Shown here one piece after another: positions 43,999-51,583 of a DNA stretch of 64,000 nt (position 1 is the first letter of the stretch; each line of letters starts with the position of its first letter). The translations under genes were made by a program, and so were the position numbers. The stretch comes from Halomicroarcula saliterrae (lineage in GTDB: Archaea > Halobacteriota > Halobacteria > Halobacteriales > Haloarculaceae), in assembly GCF_031624395.1 (NCBI RefSeq), contig NZ_JAMQON010000003.1, positions 310,001-374,000 of the forward strand, in the 5' to 3' direction. The notes under the pieces are model-generated. The model did no database searches, was not told the origin of the DNA, and was given only the letters and a program-made list of their open reading frames with translations.

Positions 43999-44691
43999 AT
44001 GTCCCCAGACAGCGCCTCGAACGCATCCGACCTGACGGATGGCCAGACGGACGACCAGCCGCGCGGCTCGCGTCACCTGTCCAGTGCGGACATCGCCGAC
44101 CTCTACGACGACATGGCCGACCGCTACCAGCGCTGGGACTGGGCCAATCGGCTGTTCAGCGGCCCGCTCCGGAAGCGGGCGTTCGGCGACGCGCGCGGGC
44201 GGGTCCTCGACGTCGCCTGTGGCGCCGGCACGAACTTCCGGTATCTGCCCCGGACGGCCCAGCTGGTCGGCGTCGACATCAGCGCGGACATGGTGGCCGC
44301 GGCACGGGGAGAACTCGACGCTATCGGTCGGGGCGGGACGGTGTACCGGATGGACGCACAGGAACTAGCCTTTCCCGACGACAGCTTCGACACCGTCGTC
44401 TCCGCGCTCTCGACGTGTACCTTCCCCGACCCGGTCGCGGCGCTGTCGGAGATGGCGCGGGTCTGTCGCCCCGACGGACGGGTGCTGTTGCTCGAACACG
44501 GCCGCAGCGACGCCGAACTCGTCGGCCGGTTCCAGGACTGGCGCGCCGACGCCCACTACGAGCAACACGGCTGTCGGTGGACACAGGACCCGCTCGCACA
44601 CTTCGAGGAGACGGACCTGACTGTCGTCGACAGCGAGGCGTTCCTCTTGGGCACGGTCACCGTCATCGAGGCTCGGCCGACGGCGGATTGA
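43999..44691 (+). CDS. Class I SAM-dependent methyltransferase
   Basis: The 230-residue enzyme has the Rossmann-type methyltransferase motifs: VLDVACGAGTNFRYL (motif I), LVGVDISADMVAAA (motif II), MDAQELAFPDDSFDTVVS and PDPVAALSEMARVCRPDGRV. It resembles the UbiE/phospholipid methyltransferase group (Methyltransf_11); the substrate is unknown. The ATG at 43999 is used in place of a TTG twelve bases upstream. Single gene between the membrane regulator and the convergent beta-propeller lipoprotein. Confidence 0.93.
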   Translation: MSPDSASNASDLTDGQTDDQPRGSRHLSSADIADLYDDMADRYQRWDWANRLFSGPLRKRAFGDARGRVLDVACGAGTNFRYLPRTAQLVGVDISADMVAAARGELDAIGRGGTVYRMDAQELAFPDDSFDTVVSALSTCTFPDPVAALSEMARVCRPDGRVLLLEHGRSDAELVGRFQDWRADAHYEQHGCRWTQDPLAHFEETDLTVVDSEAFLLGTVTVIEARPTAD

Positions 44692-44725
44692 GGGCCGGCT
44701 CGCGGCGGGCGGCGACCGGCCGAAC

Positions 44726-45979
44726 TCACGCGCCGTCGGCGTAGAACGCCTGCAATCCGGAGAGGCCGACGACGAACACGCGGCCGGCCGCGACCACCGG
44801 CGAGGCGTACTCCGACGCGTAGCCGGCCGAGGTCTCCCACCGCGTGCGGTCCGGACCGAACAGCCCCTCGGTTTCCCGTCGGAACGCGTGGACGTTGCCC
44901 GTCGCCACGAGGACGCTGTCGTCGGTCACGACCGGCGCGGCGGTGCCCTCGCTCGGGAGGTGGACCTGCCAGTTCGTCTCGCCGGTCGCCCCGTCGAGCT
45001 CGTGGAGGTCGCCGGCGGCGACGTAGACGTCGCCGCCGGCCGCGGCCGCGGCGGCGCGACTATGTAAATCCCGCCGCCAGCGGACCGACCCGTCGGGCGA
45101 GGCGGCGACGACCTCGCGCCAGCCGGTCTGGACGACGCCGCCGTCGTCGACGACCGACGCGGCGTACGCCGTCTCGACGGCGACGCGCCACTGTTCCTCG
45201 CCGGTCTCCCGGTCGAGTCGCACGAGCGCGTCCCGGTCGGGGACGTAGACGCCGTCGGCCGTGACGGCGGGGGCGATCTGCGTCGCGGTCTCGTCGCCGA
45301 GGTTGAACTCGTCGTAGACGAGCGGGTCGAGCGAGCGCCGCCAGCGTTCGGTCCCGTCGGGCGCGAGTCTGACGCAGGTAGTCGCGCTCCGGGCGTACAC
45401 GTCGCCGTCGACGACGGTGACGCCGTACGTTCGCTCGTCGCCCACACGCTGGGTGTCGAGGACCGAGCCGTCGGCGAGCGAGAGCGCGGTCAGGGTCGCC
45501 GGCTCCGTGTCGGTGCCGACCGCCGGCTCTTCCCCTATCGTCGGGACGTAGAGCCGCCCGCGGTCGGGGTCTATCGCCGGCACGCCGAACGCCTCGCTGT
45601 CGAGAGTTCGCGACCACTGCCTGGTCCCGTCGGTCGCGAGGGCGACGACACGCTGGTCCGTCGAGAAGTACGCGACGCCGTCGTGGACGACGGGCGGCGC
45701 GTACGCCCACGTCCTCGGTTCGAGGACCTGGTGGCCCCCCGGCTCCGGGGCGCCGCCGGCGACGCGGTTCGTGTTCGTCGGGCCGTTGCCGTACGAACGC
45801 CAGTCGCCGTCGTGGAACACGCCGGTGTCGCTGCCGCCGCCGAGGGCGTTACACCCGGCCAGTGCGCCGGTCAATGCGGTTCCGAGGGACGCGAGGGCAG
45901 TCCGACGTGAGATACGCACCCGGGACGAGTCGGTGTGTGACGAGCCGGGCGCTGTCGCACGTGGGCCGGGAGAGGGCAT
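44726..45979 (-). CDS. PQQ-type beta-propeller lipoprotein, Tat-exported
   Basis: The 417-residue lipoprotein carries a twin-arginine signal RISRRTALASLGTALTGALAGC with the lipidated Cys at about residue 43. The mature protein is a propeller of PQQ-like repeats: PPVVHDGVAYFSTDQRVVAL, GVTVVDGDVYARSATTCVRL, APAVTADGVYVPDRDALVRL and PVVAAGRVFVVGLSGLQAFY are successive blades. Most such haloarchaeal proteins lack the active-site residues of PQQ dehydrogenases and are taken as binding or scaffold proteins on the cell surface. No partner gene nearby. Confidence 0.9.
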   Translation of the reverse strand: MPSPGPRATAPGSSHTDSSRVRISRRTALASLGTALTGALAGCNALGGGSDTGVFHDGDWRSYGNGPTNTNRVAGGAPEPGGHQVLEPRTWAYAPPVVHDGVAYFSTDQRVVALATDGTRQWSRTLDSEAFGVPAIDPDRGRLYVPTIGEEPAVGTDTEPATLTALSLADGSVLDTQRVGDERTYGVTVVDGDVYARSATTCVRLAPDGTERWRRSLDPLVYDEFNLGDETATQIAPAVTADGVYVPDRDALVRLDRETGEEQWRVAVETAYAASVVDDGGVVQTGWREVVAASPDGSVRWRRDLHSRAAAAAAGGDVYVAAGDLHELDGATGETNWQVHLPSEGTAAPVVTDDSVLVATGNVHAFRRETEGLFGPDRTRWETSAGYASEYASPVVAAGRVFVVGLSGLQAFYADGA

Positions 45980-46057
45980 AGTACACCTGACCTGTCCAGT
46001 TTGAAAACGGTTTCCGCTCGTTCGGCCCGCCCGTTTCGCCCGCTCCGCAACCGTTGA

Positions 46058-46065
46058 TTTATAAA
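46058..46065 (+). promoter_or_regulatory. TATA box of the exonuclease gene
   Basis: TTTATAAA lies about 27 bases before the ATG at 46089, which fits a leaderless transcript. Confidence 0.8.
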
Positions 46066-46088
46066 GGTCTCCGGGAGGGGTTCGTCCT

Positions 46089-46751
46089 ATGGAATACACA
46101 CGCGAAGACAGCGGCGCCCAGCGAATCGCGACGCTCGACATCGAGACCACGGGCTTCGACGCCGCGTCCGAGGAGACCGTCGCCGTCGGCGTCGGACTCC
46201 ACGAGCGCGGCGCGGCCGGATACGAGGCTGCGCTGGACTGTTTCTACCGAGAGACGGCCGACGACGAGGCCGAGATGATACGTGGCGCGGCCGACCGACT
46301 GGCCGAGTACGAGGCGGACCTGCTGGTCACGTACAACGGCGCCGACTTCGACCTGCCCTTTCTCCGCGACCGGCTCGCGGAACTCGGTGCGGGCCGCACC
46401 GAGTTCTCGTTCGCCGCCGACCATCTGGACCTCCTGACGGACCGAAAGGCCCTGCCCGGAAAGTGGCCCAAACTCGAGGAGTGCGTCGAAGCCTACGGCT
46501 CCACGCCGGCCCGGACGGTCTGGAACGGGACGGACGTCGACGGCGGCGTGTTCGGCGAGGAACTCGCTCCGGCCTATCTGGACGCCCTCGCGGCCGAGGA
46601 CGACGACCGGACGGCGGCGCTTCGGCCGGTCATCGAGCACTATCTCGAAAGCGACCTCGAAAACAACTGGCTCGTCTACTACGGTGACGTGGGTGTCGCG
46701 TTCGACCCCGGATACGCGGGCACCGTCCGGGAGTTCTCGACGTCACCATAG
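46089..46751 (+). CDS. RNase H-fold DEDD exonuclease (YprB type)
   Basis: The 220-residue protein has the DEDD nuclease residues: Asp and Glu in ATLDIETTGFDA (motif Exo I), Asp in LLVTYNGADFDLPFL (Exo II) and the final Asp in VIEHYLESDLENNWLV (Exo III region). This is the ribonuclease-H-like superfamily group named YprB, single-domain form, with 3'-5' exonuclease activity expected on DNA or RNA; the cell role is unknown. A strong TATA box sets the start. It is convergent with the BNR-repeat gene. Confidence 0.88.
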   Translation: MEYTREDSGAQRIATLDIETTGFDAASEETVAVGVGLHERGAAGYEAALDCFYRETADDEAEMIRGAADRLAEYEADLLVTYNGADFDLPFLRDRLAELGAGRTEFSFAADHLDLLTDRKALPGKWPKLEECVEAYGSTPARTVWNGTDVDGGVFGEELAPAYLDALAAEDDDRTAALRPVIEHYLESDLENNWLVYYGDVGVAFDPGYAGTVREFSTSP

Positions 46752-46825
46752 AACGGGGACACGCTGTCCGTGGCGGGACTGAACCGGCCACGGCGCCGCG
46801 GGAACCGACTGGGTCGACCGGCCGT

Positions 46826-47857
46826 CTACAGCGGACAGAGCGTGGTCGTTCCGTACGCCAGCGGAGCGTCCGCGGCGACGGGGACACGGCCCACGACGGC
46901 CGCACTGTCCCCCGCGATTTCGAGGAGTGTCCCGTGTGTCGTCCCCGCAAAGACGCGTCCGCCGGCTGTCGCCCACGAGAGAATCTTCTCGACGGGGGCA
47001 CCGGCGTAGCCGATTCGCGTGTGGTCGCCGTCCCACGCGTCGACGGCGTAGAGCGCCGCGTCCGCCCCCGATTCCCCGTCCCACAGCGGTCCCGAGCGGG
47101 CGACCGGCACGTACAGCCGGCCTTCGGACACGAGCAGCTGCCGGACGTACCGCCGCTTCCCGAGCGGGAGTTCGGTCCACGAGTCGCCCGCGTCCCGCGT
47201 CCGATAGACGCCCTCTCGCCCGGCGAGCACCCATCTCTCGGCGGTCCGGCACACCACCTGATGGACGTCGTCGTGGAACGGCCCCGATATCTCGTGCCAC
47301 GTCCGGCCGTAATCGGTCGAGGCGTACAGCCCCGCGACCTCGACACCGGCGATCAGCCGCTCGGGGGCCGCCGGGTGGCTGGCGAGCGTGTGGACGCGCA
47401 CCTCGTCTTGGTTCGGATCGGTCGGCCAGTCCGCCCGGACGGGCAGGGCCTGAAACCCCCGACACTCCGTCCACGTCTCGCCGTCGTCCGAGCGGTACAC
47501 CGCCGCGGGCAACGTCCCCGCGAAGAGCTGGCCGTCGCTCTCGGTGACGGCGTGGACCCGTCTGGTTGGCACGTCGCAGTCGTGCCACGTTCGGCCGTTG
47601 TCGCTCGTCCGGTAGAGCCCGTCGTCGGTCGCTGCCAGGACATCGCCGCCCGGCGGCCGCTTGAGCCGGTGGACGGTTCCGGCATCGAGACACGGTTCGG
47701 GGTCCTCGACCGGCAGTGTCGGGGCGCGAAAGACGCCGTCGGTCGTCCCGACGAGGAATCCGGGGCCGCTACCGTCGGCCGCTGGTTCGGGCCGGTGTCC
47801 GTCGGTGGTCTGCTCGTCGCCGTCGAGCCGGTCCGTGAGGCGCTTGTTTCCCGGCAT
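46826..47857 (-). CDS. BNR/Asp-box repeat protein
   Basis: The 343-residue protein is a propeller made of Asp-box/BNR repeats: LYRTSDNGRTWHDCD, VYRSDDGETWTECRG, LYASTDYGRTWHEISG and VYRTRDAGDSWTELPL. The SxDxGxTW pattern resembles photosystem assembly factor Ycf48 and sialidase-like folds, but catalytic residues of sialidases are absent. There is no signal peptide, so it is cytoplasmic. It follows an SDR gene by one base and so is cotranscribed with it. The function is unknown; protein or ligand binding is inferred. Confidence 0.87.
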   Translation of the reverse strand: MPGNKRLTDRLDGDEQTTDGHRPEPAADGSGPGFLVGTTDGVFRAPTLPVEDPEPCLDAGTVHRLKRPPGGDVLAATDDGLYRTSDNGRTWHDCDVPTRRVHAVTESDGQLFAGTLPAAVYRSDDGETWTECRGFQALPVRADWPTDPNQDEVRVHTLASHPAAPERLIAGVEVAGLYASTDYGRTWHEISGPFHDDVHQVVCRTAERWVLAGREGVYRTRDAGDSWTELPLGKRRYVRQLLVSEGRLYVPVARSGPLWDGESGADAALYAVDAWDGDHTRIGYAGAPVEKILSWATAGGRVFAGTTHGTLLEIAGDSAAVVGRVPVAADAPLAYGTTTLCPL

Positions 47858-47858
47858 G

Positions 47859-48560
47859 TTACCACGGTATCCGTTCGTTGTCACGCCAGAACGCCCCGCT
47901 CGGCCCGTGCTCGAACCGGGCCAGCCAGACCGCCGTCGCCGCTCCCTCGGGAACGCTCCGCGGTGCGTCCGGCCCGCCGTTGTCCGTGCGGACCCAGCCG
48001 GGGTCGACGCTGTTTACCAGGAGGTCCGGATACTGGCCCGAAAGCGTCCGCGTGACGGCGTTGAGCCCGGCCTTGGAGACGCTGTAGGGCATGTGGGACG
48101 GCTCCATCTCGCCGTCGAACTGCCCCGCGCTGCTCGCGACGTTCACCACGCGCGGGGTCGCCGCGTTCCCCAGCAGCGACAGGGCGTGGCGAGTCAGTTC
48201 GAGCGGACCAGTCAGATTGACGTCGAGGGTTTCGGCGACCGCTTCGCTGTCGAGGGTTTCGAGGGGGCCCTCCGGTCCCCGTGTGCCCGCGTTGTTGACC
48301 AGCACGTCCAGCGTTCCGACCTCCCGGTCGAGCCGCGCTATCGCCCGTTCGATCCCGGTCTCGTCGGTGACGTCGAGTTCGAGCCGCCGGAGCGAGTCCC
48401 CGTCGACGGCGGACGGGTCACGGGCGCTGGCGTAGACGGTGGCCCCGTGGTCCGCTAGCTGGCGCGCTATCTCCGCGCCCAGACCCCGGGACGAGCCGGT
48501 TACGAGGGCGGTCTGCCCCTCCAACGTGTCGAAGAGCTCGACGGCCGGTCCCTGTGTCAT
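47859..48560 (-). CDS. Short-chain dehydrogenase/reductase
   Basis: The 233-residue SDR shows TGSSRGLG (21-28) for NAD(P) binding, NNAG (89-92), the catalytic Ser in VVNVASSAGQF and Y159-x3-K163 in PYSVSKAGL. The family reduces or oxidises alcohols and carbonyls; the substrate is unknown. The C-terminal FWRDNERIPW is like carbonyl reductases. It precedes the BNR protein with a one-base gap and lies about 60 bases after the TrmB-family regulator gene on the same strand. Confidence 0.93.
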   Translation of the reverse strand: MTQGPAVELFDTLEGQTALVTGSSRGLGAEIARQLADHGATVYASARDPSAVDGDSLRRLELDVTDETGIERAIARLDREVGTLDVLVNNAGTRGPEGPLETLDSEAVAETLDVNLTGPLELTRHALSLLGNAATPRVVNVASSAGQFDGEMEPSHMPYSVSKAGLNAVTRTLSGQYPDLLVNSVDPGWVRTDNGGPDAPRSVPEGAATAVWLARFEHGPSGAFWRDNERIPW

Positions 48561-48621
48561 CGGACGGCCCTCGGGCCAGTCGGCGCGTCGGCGGCGCTGG
48601 ACCGCGACCGGTCGGACGCTC

Positions 48622-49695
48622 TCATCCGTCTATCTCCGTTACCACGATGCGGCTGGCCTCGATATCCTCGGTCCGAGCGTCGAACCCACCGACCGTGTAC
48701 GTCTCGTTGCCCGTTTCGAGCGTCAGTCTCGCCTCGGCGAACACCCGGTGTGGTTCCGGTTGGGCTCCCGCCTCGAAGCCGGGATAGGAAACCGACGCTA
48801 TCGTCCCCGTCTCCCTGCGTTCGCGGCCCGTCGCGACGGACTCGCCGGTGATTTCGGCGCGAAGGCCCGTGTCGTCACGGACCAGCGGTTCGATGACGGC
48901 GAGACAGTCACGGAGCGACCCGAACCGCAGCGGCGGTTCGTACGGCGTCTCGACGTAGACCTCCTCGGCCGCCCGCCGGAGATTCATCGTGTAGTGCCAT
49001 ATCATGTTCTCGTGGGCGCTGTCGTCGACGTAGAGGCCGTACTCGTCCTCCGTTCGCTGGTGCCACGAGTAACAGGCGCGCTGGCGGTCGACCAGCACGC
49101 CGAACGGGGCCGACCGGAGCGGGTACCGGATGGCGTGGGCGCGCGTACAGAAGGCGCCGAAGTCGATGTCCGTCAGGGCGTCCTCGTCGTCGACGCCGTA
49201 GACGGTGCAATCCACGAAGACGTCCCGCTCGTGTGCGTCCGCCAGTGTCTCCCTGAGCGGTTCGAGGCGGTCCATCGAGAGGACGACCTGCGCGTAGTCC
49301 AGCGCGTGGTCGAGTTCTTCGATGCCCTTCTCGAAGACCGACTGGGCCCGCTGGACGAGGCTGGTGGTGTGTCGCTGCAGCGTCGGTTGCTGCCAGCGCT
49401 CGGTCACCACGTCGACAGCGCGCTCCAGTTGGTCGGCGCGCTCTCTGACCCCTTCGAGCGCCGACTCGGGGTCCAGCGCCTGCGCGTAGAGCTTGTCCTG
49501 CTCGTACGTGGTGACGAACCCTTTCGATTCCAGGTCGCGAACGACGTCGTACACGCGAGGTCGGGGGACGTCACTCACGTCGGCGATGTCCTGGGCGGCG
49601 ACTGTCCCCCGGTTGACGAGCGCGACGTACGCGCTCGCCTGGTACGGCGACAGCCCGTACCGTTCGAGTGTCTCGACCAGCTCGGCCTCGTTCAT
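48622..49695 (-). CDS. TrmB family transcriptional regulator
   Basis: The 357-residue protein has the TrmB N-terminal winged helix (ELVETLERYGLSPYQASAYV, then AAQDIADVSDVPRPRVYDVV), a coiled linker (about 85-115) and the C-terminal sugar-binding-like TrmB domain with DCTVYGVDDEDAL and PFGVLVDRQRACYSWHQRTE. Relatives sense sugars and control sugar metabolism genes. It is upstream of the SDR/BNR pair and divergent from a 31-residue gene and a ZIP-like gene. An inverted repeat CACAAC-AGCC-GTTGTG stands about 40 bases before its ATG and may be its operator. The ligand is unknown. Confidence 0.93.
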   Translation of the reverse strand: MNEAELVETLERYGLSPYQASAYVALVNRGTVAAQDIADVSDVPRPRVYDVVRDLESKGFVTTYEQDKLYAQALDPESALEGVRERADQLERAVDVVTERWQQPTLQRHTTSLVQRAQSVFEKGIEELDHALDYAQVVLSMDRLEPLRETLADAHERDVFVDCTVYGVDDEDALTDIDFGAFCTRAHAIRYPLRSAPFGVLVDRQRACYSWHQRTEDEYGLYVDDSAHENMIWHYTMNLRRAAEEVYVETPYEPPLRFGSLRDCLAVIEPLVRDDTGLRAEITGESVATGRERRETGTIASVSYPGFEAGAQPEPHRVFAEARLTLETGNETYTVGGFDARTEDIEASRIVVTEIDG

Positions 49696-49736
49696 GACAC
49701 TCCCCTGTTTTCGGGCTGTGGACAAGAAACCGCCAG

Positions 49737-49752
49737 CACAACAGCCGTTGTG
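49737..49752. promoter_or_regulatory. Inverted repeat upstream of TrmB regulator
   Basis: CACAAC-AGCC-GTTGTG is a perfect 6-bp inverted repeat. A half-site with its flank, CACAACGGCTATTG, recurs at 49771 close to the promoter of the small protein gene. Confidence 0.5.
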
Positions 49753-49797
49753 ACGCGGACGAGACTGCCGCACAACGGCTATTGATAAAAAATTTGA

Positions 49798-49807
49798 TAA
49801 TATTTAT
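49798..49807 (+). promoter_or_regulatory. TATA box of the 31-residue gene
   Basis: ATAATATTTA in a short AT-rich stretch is centred about 30 bases before the ATG at 49835. Confidence 0.65.
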
Positions 49808-49834
49808 CCGTCAGATTCGACTCGATACCCGTGT

Positions 49835-49930
49835 ATGTTCCCGACACAGTTGCCCGCCGAGACCGCGCCCGAAGACCAGTCCCCGTCCCTCCACTGGTGG
49901 TACGTCGCCGGGGTGTGTACCGCCTGCTGA
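49835..49930 (+). CDS. Predicted 31-residue small protein ending in VCTAC
   Basis: A short frame, ATG to TGA, encodes MFPTQLPAETAPEDQSPSLH followed by WWYVAGVCTAC. Support comes from the well-placed TATA box and leaderless start; the protein is too short for family recognition. It has a polar, acidic first part and an aromatic, Cys-ending tail with two cysteines three apart. This layout is like a precursor with a leader and a small core, or a tiny metal/thiol-binding protein, but no modifying enzyme lies near. It faces the TrmB regulator and precedes the ZIP-like gene by 142 bases. Confidence 0.5.
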   Translation: MFPTQLPAETAPEDQSPSLHWWYVAGVCTAC

Positions 49931-50072
49931 CGGCCTCGGCCTCGCGCTGTCGCAGACCTGCGCCAGAACTATCGGACTAGAACGATTAGATATCGCACAT
50001 GTATCGACCGACCGACGGCCCAGTGGCTCGGTATCGAGGACCGGACCGCTGTTCCCGGCGACACAGCCGCCT

Positions 50073-50837
50073 ATGAGCGGCCGTCTCACGGCGCCCCCGT
50101 CGCTGTTCGTTCAGGCCAGCCCCGCGGGTGGCCTCTTTGGCGGCCTGCTCTCGAACCCGTGGTTCTACGCTGTGTTCTCCGCGCTCGCGCTCGTCGTCGG
50201 CGCAGCCGTCGGCATCTGGGTCAGCCCGCAGCGGCGGTGGCAGGCGGCGCTGCTGGCCGTCGGCGGGGGGTCGCTGGTCGTCTCGCTGGCCTTCGAGCTG
50301 TACGACCCCGCGGTCCGAACCATCGGGAAGTGGGCGGCCTCGGGCTACTTCCTGTTCGGCGTGGTCACCTTCGGCGGCCTCGACATCCTCATCGACAGGC
50401 TCGCCAGCGACCGGTCCGAGGAGCGCGGCTGGGGGCTGTGGGCGAGTGTCACGACCGACGGGGTGCCGGAGAACATGGCGATGGGGTCGCTGCTGGTCGG
50501 CAACGTCTCGGGCGCGCTGGCGTTCCTCTTTGCCCTCGTCGTCACCAACACCTCCCAGTCGATGATGTCGGGGACCAACATGGCACAGAACCACGACAGA
50601 TGGCGGACGATGGGAGCGTGGGCCGTCACCGCCGTCGTCGTCGGCGCCGCGGTGTTGCTCGGCTACTGGCTCCTGCCGCCGCTGCCGGAGCTGTGGGTCG
50701 GCGCGATACGCGCGTTCGCCGGCGGGGCGATTCTCGCCTCGCTCGCCGGCGAGATATACCCCGACGCCTACCAGGAGGCCGGGCCGTACATCACGCTGGC
50801 GACGGCGGTCGGCTTCCTCGGGACCTTTCTGCTCTAG
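50073..50837 (+). CDS. ZIP-like membrane transporter with altered metal motif
   Basis: The 254-residue protein has seven to eight hydrophobic helices. Its middle and C-terminal helices (SVTTDGVPENMAMGSLLVGN and RAFAGGAILASLAGEIYPDA) correspond to ZIP helices IV and V-VII, and the order of segments matches ZIP metal transporters. The usual HxxPEG motif reads TDGVPENMAMG, so the first metal-binding His is absent. It may transport another substrate or have lost function. The frame is open up to 49782, but the ATG at 50073 sits just before the first recognisable part. It overlaps the next, minus-strand gene by four bases at the stops. Confidence 0.78.
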   Translation: MSGRLTAPPSLFVQASPAGGLFGGLLSNPWFYAVFSALALVVGAAVGIWVSPQRRWQAALLAVGGGSLVVSLAFELYDPAVRTIGKWAASGYFLFGVVTFGGLDILIDRLASDRSEERGWGLWASVTTDGVPENMAMGSLLVGNVSGALAFLFALVVTNTSQSMMSGTNMAQNHDRWRTMGAWAVTAVVVGAAVLLGYWLLPPLPELWVGAIRAFAGGAILASLAGEIYPDAYQEAGPYITLATAVGFLGTFLL

Positions 50838-51334
50838 CGGCCGGGAATCTCGCCGTCGTAGGGTTCGAGCCGGTACTCCGAGGCCGGCACGTACTCCAGT
50901 TCCCGTTGCGTGTAGGACTGCTCGCAGTCCCGGGGGACGACGCCGAGGCCGTCCCGCTGGACGTCGACGACGACGATTCGCTCGCCGCTCTCGTCCGCCG
51001 GACAGGGGTGGCTGACGAAGGTCACTTCGTCCGACGGCGGCGCGTCGGGGAGCGTCCCGTGGATGACGTGGCGGCGGTCGCGTTCTAACACGGTCTCGAA
51101 CTCCAGGGCGTGGCCGTTGGGTATCCGATACCAGGCCGCCACCTCGCGCTCGACGGTCCCGTCCGTCCGCTCGGCGATGACGAGGGCGATGCGTCGGTCG
51201 ACGCCCGAGGCGTTTTCGACGTAGACGTGTCCCGCAGCAGTCCTGGGATTGTCCAGCAGACACCCACTGAGTCCGGCTCCCGCTGCGAGTCCAGCAGCCC
51301 GTAAGACCCCCCGTCGTGAGAACGAGTCCGCCAT
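50834..51334 (-). CDS. Tat-exported lipoprotein of unknown function
   Basis: The 166-residue protein begins FSRRGVLRAAGLAAGAGLSGC, a twin-arginine signal and lipobox with lipidated Cys at about residue 25. The mature domain is a small beta-rich unit with HVYVENASGVDRRIALVIAE and two further cysteines (HPCPADE, RDCEQSY). No family is recognised; it looks like an immunoglobulin-like surface domain. Convergent with the ZIP-like gene (stops overlap by four bases). It is likely anchored on the outer face of the membrane. Confidence 0.8.
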   Translation of the reverse strand: MADSFSRRGVLRAAGLAAGAGLSGCLLDNPRTAAGHVYVENASGVDRRIALVIAERTDGTVEREVAAWYRIPNGHALEFETVLERDRRHVIHGTLPDAPPSDEVTFVSHPCPADESGERIVVVDVQRDGLGVVPRDCEQSYTQRELEYVPASEYRLEPYDGEIPGR

Positions 51335-51359
51335 AGTCGCGCTAGCCGGTAGCCGTCAA

Positions 51360-51575
51360 AAAACGTGGTTACCAGTTCGGTCCGCTCGCGTCCAGCTCAC
51401 GACGCTATCGACCCCATCTCGCATAGATTCATCAGAAAAATACAACAATTGGATGCGAGAAAATCGAAAGTGGTCAAATACAACTTCTAAAGCACTCAAT
51501 TGCAGTATCTGTCTACGTAAAAAATGGTTGGAAATAGTGAATAAATCCGTCATATACAGGGTCGGTGCCCACCAA
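51360..51575. other. AT-rich spacer without a recognisable gene
   Basis: This about 215-base stretch is much richer in A and T than its surroundings, with runs such as GAAAAATACAACAATTGG and GTAAAAAATGG. Short open frames exist on both strands (65 and about 40 codons), but none shows a domain or haloarchaeal codon use. It could be a relic of acquired DNA, and it includes the promoter of the halocyanin gene at its right end. Confidence 0.4.
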
Positions 51576-51583
51576 TAGCGGGC

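Noticed and set aside
49835-49930. The 31-residue gene as part of a known modified-peptide cluster
   Set aside because: No radical SAM, lanthipeptide synthetase, YcaO or dedicated peptidase gene is within the window.
51356-51553. 65-codon minus-strand frame in the AT-rich island
   Set aside because: No family likeness, no promoter, and unlike haloarchaeal codon use; kept only as part of an unexplained AT-rich spacer.
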